From positions 4,369,501-4,433,500 of the forward strand of contig CP114486.1 in assembly GCA_027186245.1 (NCBI GenBank): a stretch of DNA of 64,000 nt. Reading direction: 5' to 3'. Origin of the DNA: Coriaria nepalensis. Lineage: Eukaryota > Streptophyta > Magnoliopsida > Cucurbitales > Coriariaceae. Under the pieces are notes generated by a model, which was given only the letters and a program-made list of their open reading frames with translations, was not told where the DNA came from and did not search any database. Both the position numbers and the translations under genes were made by a program. Of this stretch, positions 56,480 to 64,000 are shown piece by piece (position 1 is the first letter of the stretch; every line of letters starts with the position of its first letter).

Positions 56480-57000
56480 AAGGCCAAACTGTTGATGCAA
56501 AAATTTGTGTCCAAGCTTCAATAGTATACTGATCCGATCAATTCCTGCAAAACAAAAGAATGTTGTCGGAGGGTTATTTTCCAATGGTACCACTCCGATG
56601 ATCAAGTTAGATTTTGTAGAGAGAAAGTAAAGTTTTTGTGAAAATTTAGAGATAAGATATGAAAAATGAGTATTTTCTTGTTCATTTAGGATATATTTAT
56701 ACCATGTATATTAATGACATGCAATTAAGCCAATTAATGACTATTAATACTCATTTAAGACTGTCTATCTTCAGTTATCATTCAATCAATATCATTCATT
56801 ATGATCACCAATTATGTAACTATCAAATAACTAGTAAGTTTTTAACCTCTCATAGCGTTTCAATATCCGACCCTTTCGGGTCGGTATATTTGACCAGAAT
56901 TACACCTCACAGTTTAGTGTCACATTTTGAATTGAGGGCCTATAACCTCTGTATATTGAACTTAGCCAAATCTTTATAGATTGGCATGTAAATAATGGTT
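56480..57000 (-). mobile_element. Possible LTR remnant of the gypsy element
   Basis: Lies at the 5' side (minus-strand sense) of the degraded gag. Read on the minus strand it contains GGTATAAATATATCC near 56690, a good TATA box for an LTR promoter. Exact LTR ends and a target duplication could not be fixed by eye, and no second LTR was found. Confidence 0.35.
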
Positions 57001-57337
57001 CAACGAAATCCAAACCTCTTATAACATATTAAATTATTGATTATCAAAAAATTATGAACGACTACAAAATTAGATCTTAATTTTAATATTATATTAAATT
57101 ACTTTAAAATTTTAGGAAATAAACTTAATTATATTATTTATTATTTAATATGTGGTTGGTCAGTCATTTCAAGCACGTGCCCATATGATGTTGACTACTC
57201 CCACGTGTCACACGTGTGTAGCTCCTGCTGGCCTACCACGCACCGAGAAATTAGGTATATGGTTTGCAGCATTATTAATTTTCACTTCACACGCAGCATT
57301 ACTGCGTTACTAGACCACCTTAACCAATTAACATTCA
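57001..57337. other. CslG copy C upstream region
   Basis: AT-rich DNA to about 57160, then the compact G-box/W-box module described separately and a short leader ending at the ATG. Confidence 0.5.
57174..57216 (+). promoter_or_regulatory. G-box/W-box module upstream of CslG copy C
   Basis: Three CACGTG cores (57174-57179, 57202-57207, 57211-57216) and a TTGAC core (57191-57195) lie about 120-165 bases before the ATG. The arrangement parallels that of copy A, including the shared string cacgtgtg at the downstream box. Copies B and D lack it. Confidence 0.5.
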
Positions 57338-60300
57338 ATGGAGGCTGAAATCACCACCACACATGACGGCGCTGCCTCTAACCTAAATACTCTCCACTCC
57401 TCTCGCCTCACCGCCTTCAACCGTGTCTTCGCATTAGTTTACACTCTTGCCATCCTAGCCTTATTCTATCACCATGCACTCACAATTTCCCACTCCACCA
57501 CCTTCCCTTCTTTCTTCATCTCTCTCTCTTTACTCTTCTCCGATCTCGTTTTAGCCTTCATGTGGACCACCACACAATCTTTTCGCATGAACCCTGTTTA
57601 TCGTGAAGAATCATTGGACGTTATTGAAACGGTTTTGAGCAACGAAGATTCCGATAATTTCCCACCGTTGGATGTATTCATATGCACGGCGGATCCGTAC
57701 AAGGAGCCACCGATTAAGGTGGTGAACACGGCTTTGTCAATCATGGCTTATGATTATCCGGCTGAGAAGATTTCCGTTTATGTGTCGGATGATGGCGGCT
57801 CGGCTATGACTCTCTTTGCTTTCCTGGAAGCCGCCAAGTTTGCTACCCATTGGTTACCTTTTTGTAGGGAGAACGACATTGTAGACAAGAATCCAGATGT
57901 GTTTTTTGGTTGCAAACGGAGCTTGACTCCTGAGGCGGAGAAGATTAAGGTAAGGACGTAAGGGATTTATAATTATTACATGATAGTATGATACGATGAT
58001 AAATTACCATGATTTAAGGTCTTATTAAAAAGGGAATCCTGTGTTTTCAGCAGAAAGAAGCAAGAATATGAAAGAGTATATAATTTTTACCCCTCTAACT
58101 TTCAAAAAACATAAATTAGGTCCTCATTGTTCCCTTCTATTTAAAAAATGTTAACTTTACATACATGCATGCTCATTAATATGAGCACTTCACTTTAGAA
58201 AACAAATTCGCTTAGTCTTTATAACTTCAATCTAAAGTTACTAATAAAATTTTTCATCCTTTTACATTTCTTCTCTTCTGATCTAAAAATGAACTCGAAA
58301 TCGACGTCGTGTTTCACGTGGAGGTAATGCCGACAGAAATAAGGTGGTGTGGTAATGCCGACGCGTAGTTCTTTTTAAATATAGACTAATTATAATACAT
58401 AATGGTCATTTCAAAACTATTTATAACGCGTACTACTTTTCAGTTTTCACTATTCGCTCCCACTTATGTCGATCTCATTTCTTAACGATTATCCTGAACA
58501 TGATCTGTGAATTATTACAACTGCTAATGGTAGTAGTTCTGTAGTTGTCTCTTTTCGAGTTGATAGCTTCACATACCCAGAAAGGTGTTACGTTCGGTTG
58601 TCTTTCTTTCTTCTTCTATATTTCATAACTAATAAATAAATCAAATTTATTCTATCTTTTAACACACCAAGAATTCTACTGTCATCCAGATGATGTATGA
58701 AAGTATGAAAATGAAGGTCGATAATGTAGTAGAGAAAGGGAAAGTTGGTGAAGAGTACATCCAAGAAGAACGACATCGTATGACTTTCAACAAATGGAAT
58801 AGTGAAAAGTTTACCACTCAAACTCATCCCACCATTATTGAGGTTTGTATTAAAAAAAAATTAGTATAAGCTCTATTATTGTAATATTATGTATAGTCGA
58901 AATAGAAAAATGAGAGATATATATCATTATATTTATAGATATGTATCCTCTAATAAATTTTTATATTGTGAACGATTAGGTTATATTGGAAGGAGGCAAA
59001 GACAAAGATACTACAGGCCATGCTCTACCAAATCTCTTTTATGTTTCACGACAAAAGAGCAAGACCTCACCACATCATTTCAAAGCCGGTGCCCTTAATG
59101 CTTTGGTAAAACCTCGACCAATTTACTGTTCCTATTTTTTCTATTTTCCTCCTTTTTTTTTTCTAACTTTGTTAATTCCTACATGTCGGAAAAGCTTCGA
59201 GTGTCGGCTATCATGACAAATGCGCCAATAATTCTAACCCAAGATTGTGACATGTACTCGAACGATCCTCAAACACTTAAACGTGTGCTGTGCTACATGT
59301 TGGACCCTGAAATCAGAAAGAACAATTTAGGTTACATTCAATTTCCTCAACGATTTTACGCGATAAGCAAGAACGACATTTATGCTTCCGAGCACAAGCG
59401 GCTAACTACGATCAACTCGGTTGGAATGGACGGGATTTTGGGCCCTAACTATACTGGGACGGGCTGTTTTTTCCCTCGACGGGTCTTCTTCGGAAGCCCA
59501 TTACATCTGGAGTCACCAGAACTTCCCGAACTGGGTCCAAATCATATCGTTCAGAAGCCCATTCAATCGACTCAGATTCTAGAAATGGCCCATCTCGTTG
59601 CTGGTTTTGAATATGAGAATGACACTAAATGGGGGACAAAGTTGGGCTTCAGGTATGGGGCACTTGTTGAGGACTATTACACTGGATATCTGCTCCGATG
59701 TGAAGGATGGAAGCCCATATTTTGCAATCCAGACAACGCAGCATTCTACGGTGACACACCCATTAGTCTCTTTGATACGCTGAGTCAGATCAAGCGATGG
59801 AGCGTCGGCCTTGACGAGGTGGCCTTCTCTGAATTCAGTCCAGTAACTTTCGGGATTAAGTGCATGGGCCCATTAATGGGCCTTTCTTGTGCCCATTATG
59901 CATTTTTGTCAATCTGGTCCATTCCGGTCACTGTCTACTCGTTCCTGCCCCAATTAGCTCTCTTCGTTGGTGTCCCCACCTTTCCCCAGGTAAGTAGCTT
60001 AATAATTTCATCGTTTCATCATCTGATTATAAGTGCCACGTGGTTTAACTTTCGCTAAGTATAACATGATAAGATCAGGTTTCAGACCAATGGTTCTGGT
60101 TATATGCATTTCTTTTCATCGGTGCTTACGGACAAGATCTACTCGAGTTCATAGTATTTGGAGGGACATTCCGAAGATGGTGGAATGATCAGAGAATGTG
60201 GATAATCAAAGGGCTGTCAAGCTACTTGTTTGGGTCATTTGAGTTCTTATTAAACTCTTTAGAGATTTCGACTACGCTTGGTTTCAATGTAACAAGCAAA

Positions 60301-60630
60301 GTGGTGGATGATGAGCAAAGCGAAAGATATGAGCAAGAAATGTTTGAGTTTGGAGTGGAATCGCCGTTGTTTGTTCCGTTTACAACAGCGGCGGTGGTCA
60401 ATTTGGCTGCGTTTATAAGTGGGTTGGTGCAAATTTCAAGAGGCGATGGAGAAATATTAGAGGGGCTTTTAGGGCAGATGTTTTTAGCTGGTTTTGGGGT
60501 TATTAATAGTTGGCCAATTTATGAAGCTATGATCGTAAGGAATGATGATGGAAGGATGCCTTTTAAGATAGCTGTTGTTTCCGTATTTCTCTCATGGGTT
60601 CTGTTTTCAATAGCAGCTCTTCCTTTGTGA
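57338..60630 (+). CDS. CSLG: Cellulose synthase-like G (CslG/CslM) glycosyltransferase, copy C
   Basis: Tandem paralogue of copy A. Five exons, 57338-57949, 58690-58842, 58980-59105, 59195-59989 and 60079-60630, give 745 residues without a frame break. Catalytic residues are complete: VSDDGG (151-152), DCD (314-316), VEDYYTGY (455-462) and QIKRW (495-499). Two N-terminal and several C-terminal membrane helices are present. Exon 4 is continuous where copy A has an intron between GS/TK and the following GFRYG, so the two copies differ by one intron. Differences cluster in the loop around [12 protein letters not shown] and [16 protein letters not shown], where acceptor or donor preference could differ. 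Same candidate role as copy A, in the endomembrane system. Confidence 0.94.
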
Positions 60631-60854
60631 ATGTAGTAATTGTGTTTTAACATTGTTATCCAACTCTTACCTCTCATTGCTCAGATACAGTCATCAACCA
60701 TCAATCAAATCCAGTCAACAATATAAAACAATAAAATATACAAGAGTCAGAAGAGTAATTTACAGTAAAGGTTTTTTGTGTGTGGCAATTTGGCAATAAA
60801 TATTAAATCATGCATACATACCATCATCTGACTGACGCACATTGCAAAAGAACC

Positions 60855-62573
60855 ATGGGGGCTGAGATCAGAAGCTACCGTGCCGGAACTTTGTGCAACG
60901 ACCTTCACATTATCCATTACTCTCGCCTCACTATCTTCAACCGAGTGTTTGCAGTAATTTACAGTTTAGCCATTTTAGTTCTAATTCATCACCATTTACA
61001 ACCCATATGCTTTCGCTCCGCCGCCTTTTTTCATTTTTTTTCATTTCTCTCTCTATGCTCGTCGCGGATCTAGTTCTGGCCTTCATGTGGATCTTTAGAC
61101 AGTCTTTCCGAAGGTATCCGATGTACCGCGAAGAATTCGTGAAGAACCTCGAAAATGAATTCGAAGAATCCAAATTTCCACCGCTGGATGTGTTCATATG
61201 CACGGAGGATCCGTACAAAGAGCCGCCGATGAATGTGGTCAACATGGCACTGTTTGTCATGGCGTATGACTATCCAATTTTAAATTCAGATTGAATATCG
61301 ATCTTCGAATTTCAGATTCAGATTCAAATTAAATATCGATTTTTAAATTTCAAATTTAAATTTCAGATTTCAGATTTAAGTGCGAGTTATCGTCTATCTT
61401 TCGGTAATATTTAAAAAAAAATCACAATTATTAAAAAAATAAGAGAGAAAAATAATTAAATTCTAACTTATAAATTAATTATATTTGAATTGATTTACTT
61501 TTTTTTCTGATCACGACACTTTTCTAATTTTTTAATAAAAATAAATTATTGAGATACTATGAACAAATACAAAGAAAACGAACCAGATTTGAATCCGCTT
61601 CCTGTTCCTGATGTCGCTGGCCAAGTCATGCCAAATTTCATCTACCTTTCTCGGGAAAAAAGCACGACGTCGTTCCATCATTTCAAAGCCTTTGCCCTTA
61701 ACGCCCTGGTAAAAAGTTATGTTCATAAACTTCTTCAATTAATTTTCGACCATTTTATATAAACTTGAAATTTTTTAATTTTCTAAACTGTTTTTTCTTT
61801 CCCGACATGTCGTCTGAAGTTGCCGGTATCAACTGTCATGACCAATGTACCAATAATTCCAACATTAGACTGTGACACGAACTCCAACGACACTCAAACT
61901 CTTAGGCGTGTGCTATGTTACCTGCTTGATCATTAAGATCAATAGCAATTTAGCGTATATTCAGTTTCCTCAGCACTTTCATGGGATAAATCCAGTAGGA
62001 ATGGATGGGCTATCATGAATCCTACACATGTTTCGTGTCGTCGGTGCATATGGGCAGGATCTACTTGATTTCGTAAACGCGGGAGGAACGTTTAAGAGAT
62101 GGTGGAACGATCAGAGAATGTGGATGATGAGAGCACTCTCAAGCTTCACAATAGGATCAATCGAGTTCATACTGAAGTCCTCGAACATGAATTCAGCATC
62201 AGCGGGCCTTACTGTGACGAACAAAGTAGTAGACGACGAACAGAGCAAAAGATAGGAGCAGGAACTGTTTCAGTTCGGAGTGGAATCGCCGCTGTTTGTT
62301 CCGTTCACAACTGCGGCGGTAGTCAATTTGGTCGCTTTTGTATGTGGGTTGGTGAAGATTGTTGTTATGAGGGGAAGTGGGAGTGAGTTAGAGGGGCTTT
62401 TTGGGCAGATGGGTGTAGCTGGTTTTGGGTTTGTTAACAGTTGGCCAGTTTACGAAGCGATGGTTTTGAGGAGGGATAAAGGAAGAATGCCGTTGAAAGT
62501 TAGTGTTGTTTCTGTGTTATTTGTCAAGCTTTTTTTTTTTTTTTTTCTGGCATTTATTACTCTTTGGAATTAG
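60855..62573 (+). pseudogene. CslG copy D, frameshifted and internally deleted
   Basis: Starts with an intact ATG (60855, MGAEIRSYRAG) and FNRVFAVIYSLAILVLI. A T-tract near 61030-61040 shifts the frame into [16 protein letters not shown] and [17 protein letters not shown]. After VMAYDYP (about 61277) the DDGG-coding part of exon 1 and all of exon 2 are replaced by repeat-like AT-rich DNA. Exon 3 survives (about 61580-61709, PNFIYLSREKST), and exon 4 begins near 61818 (VMTNVPIIPTLDCDTNSND) but soon stops. A large deletion then joins it near 62020 to the last exon ([20 protein letters not shown]), which has a TAG near 62253 and a shifted end. It cannot encode an enzyme. Confidence 0.92.
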
Positions 62574-63047
62574 AATGAGAAGCTTCTTTTTTCTGTTTAA
62601 GTTGCAAGCATGATCTTTGTTGTATTGGTTGGGTGATAATTTTATGTATGAAGTAATGTATGAGTAGAAGGAGAGTGATGGAGGAAGAGAATGTTTGTTT
62701 GTTTTTTTTTTTTTTTTTTTGTTGTATTATCAATCAACAGTTTTGAAGATTCATATTTATGATCTGTAATTTTTTTTTTTTGGCGGGAATGTGTGTTTGA
62801 GACGTTGGAATGCATGACTGTTAGTAACATGTCTTATGTACTATCAGATAAAGAGAATTAATACGAATGATTACTTGATCATTAAGATTATATGCTCCTG
62901 ACTGCTGTGAATTGTGAAGCTCTAAGCTCTTATTGACGTAACGAGCACAGATTGCTGTGCTCTGCAAAACAGACAGTCAAACAGAAGAGGATAAGCAGCG
63001 AGCTTATGTAGAATTTATAGTGAGATAATTCAAAGAATAGTACATGA
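62574..63047. other. Spacer after the CslG array
   Basis: AT-rich with several poly-T runs (about 62703-62720, 62769-62780). No gene was seen. Confidence 0.5.
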
Positions 63048-63138
63048 GATGATATGTACGAGTGGTTAAGGAGACAGACTTGAAACCTGTTGGGCTTCGC
63101 CCGCACAGGTTCCAACAGGTTCGAACCATGTGTCGACG
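63048..63138 (+). pseudogene. tRNA-Ser(TGA)-derived pseudogene with T-arm insertion
   Basis: Matches plant tRNA-Ser over the D arm (CGAGTGGTTAAGGAG), the anticodon loop CTTGAAA (anticodon TGA) and the long variable arm (GGGCTTCGCCC). The T arm contains a near-duplicate, ACAGGTTCCAACAGGTTCGA, adding about 9 bases to the usual 82. The acceptor stem is mispaired at its 5' side, since GAT replaces the expected GTC opposite GTCGACG. One anticodon-stem pair is also lost. Not expected to fold as a working tRNA. Confidence 0.75.
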
Positions 63139-63647
63139 ATTTTATTTCCCATAAGATGTTTTTGTTTTGTTTTTTAGGTTCGTGTTTAATGAATATAGCA
63201 GGTTATGCTACTAAAGAAAACGTGGGGGCTTGGAGAGTTAAGCTTATTTGAGGCAAGTTGGGACAAACAAAGATGCATATAATTGGATTGGCGTCCACTA
63301 TAGGACAAAGCACAAAGCAATTTGTGATTAACTAGTTAGAAACCAGTAAACAGAGTGAAATATGGATATCGAATCATATTAATCAGGTAATCTCGAGCTA
63401 GCATATATGCTAACGCTTCTTCCTCTTTCATAACAGCACTGATCTTTCGTCTCCTTCTGATAAAAAAACTGCCTAATTTTTTCGACAAAATTGGAGTATA
63501 CTATATAAAAAAGAAAAAAAAAGTAGTTTAAAGAAGTAGTCGCTCCCCGGCCGGCATGCATGAGCAAAAGCTTAATTGATGAGTACTATACCGTCCTTCA
63601 GCTAGAACTCCATGATAAGCACCTTTGATATATTCATCAACTTAATT
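63139..63647. other. Spacer and RING gene 3' region
   Basis: No gene was seen. The part nearest 63647 should be the 3' untranslated region of the minus-strand RING gene. Confidence 0.45.
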
Positions 63648-64000
63648 CTAGCTTTGGTCAATGTTGATAACGACTGAGCCGGACTGTCCATTTTGTTCCA
63701 ACTGCTGCTGATGTTGTTGTTGTTGTTGAGATGTAACAGCGACATGAGTAGTAGTATTAGTACTAGTACTAGTTGGAGTTGGAGTTGGATGATTATTATT
63801 GTTATTATAATTATTGAAGCAGCAAAGGTTAGTGGTGGGGAAAACAGAGCATCTACAAAGTGGACAAGTTGAGTTAGACTGGAGCCAGTGACTAATACAT
63901 TCCTTATGGAACATGTGTCTGCATGTTCCCACTAATTGAACCAACTCCTCTTTCTCCTCATACTCTCCTAAGCATACACAACACCTGCACTCACCCATCA
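63648..64000 (-). CDS. RING-H2 finger protein, probable E3 ubiquitin ligase (partial)
   Basis: The C-terminal 116 residues of a minus-strand gene that continues past the right edge. A complete RING-H2 finger can be read: CCVCLGEYEEKEELVQL, then TCRHMFHKECISHWL, then STCPLC. It has the Cx2C, CxHx2Hx2C and Cx2C spacing of ATL/RHA-type ligases. It would transfer ubiquitin from an E2 to unknown targets. The tail is low complexity: Asn-, Thr/Pro- and Gln-rich repeats ending VVINIDQS. A methionine sits at 63998 but begins right at the first zinc ligand, so the true start, and any membrane helix, is probably upstream outside the window. Confidence 0.85.
   Translation of the reverse strand, partial: MGECRCCVCLGEYEEKEELVQLVGTCRHMFHKECISHWLQSNSTCPLCRCSVFPTTNLCCFNNYNNNNNHPTPTPTSTSTNTTTHVAVTSQQQQQHQQQLEQNGQSGSVVINIDQS

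Noticed and set aside
49099..62573. Calling the array cellulose synthase (CesA) genes
   Set aside because: There is no N-terminal RING zinc finger and the proteins are about 745 residues, much shorter than CesA; wording fits CslG.

Overview
This is a 64 kb stretch of nuclear DNA from a dicot plant. The protein genes carry many short AT-rich GT-AG introns, the intergenic DNA is AT-rich and full of microsatellites, nuclear tRNA genes and tRNA relics are present, and every recognisable product is a land-plant family. The species cannot be named from the sequence alone.

Layout, left to right. A tRNA-Ala(CGC) gene (587-659). A complete UDP-glucose 4-epimerase gene (1863-5496, 9 exons). A complete DRP1-clade dynamin gene (6674-11494, 16 exons). 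A LEA_2/NHL-type membrane protein on the minus strand (13902-14495). Retroelement scraps at 15.4-15.9 kb: a Ty3/gypsy gag piece and an antisense reverse-transcriptase piece. A gamma-type phosphatidylinositol 4-kinase on the minus strand whose frame is broken twice (16275-18106). A decayed GDSL lipase (19995-21223). A complete FTSHI1 gene (21621-25705, 14 exons, one GC-AG intron). An F-box SKIP8-like gene (26452-28386). A small plastid-type CxxC protein (28986-29786). A DUF4228 protein (31785-32300). A tRNA relic (32511-32582). A DCD-domain asparagine-rich protein on the minus strand (33686-35198). A 7 kb AT-rich gene-poor stretch follows, holding two fold-back elements. Then an ARF9-type auxin response factor (43425-46997, 14 exons), a tandem array of four cellulose synthase-like G (CslG/CslM) loci (49099-62573), a tRNA-Ser relic, and a RING-H2 gene running off the right edge.

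The CslG array is the most interesting part. Copies A and C are intact over their whole length and keep the D,D,D,QxxRW glycosyltransferase residues. Copy B is a lone, mutated first exon followed by an inverted Ty3/gypsy remnant. Copy D is a frameshifted, internally deleted relic. Both intact copies, but neither relic, have closely spaced CACGTG boxes and a W-box core just upstream of the start codon. Relatives of this clade glucuronosylate triterpenoids in saponin pathways, so A and C are candidates for specialised metabolism. That step is inference.

The gene order UGE, LEA_2, FTSHI1, ARF9, CslG array, RING resembles what I recall of one Arabidopsis chromosome 4 interval. If so, this is an old collinear block in which the CslG genes have expanded and decayed locally. 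The genes otherwise have unrelated housekeeping roles: sugar nucleotide metabolism, membrane fission, chloroplast biogenesis and auxin response. They do not form a pathway.
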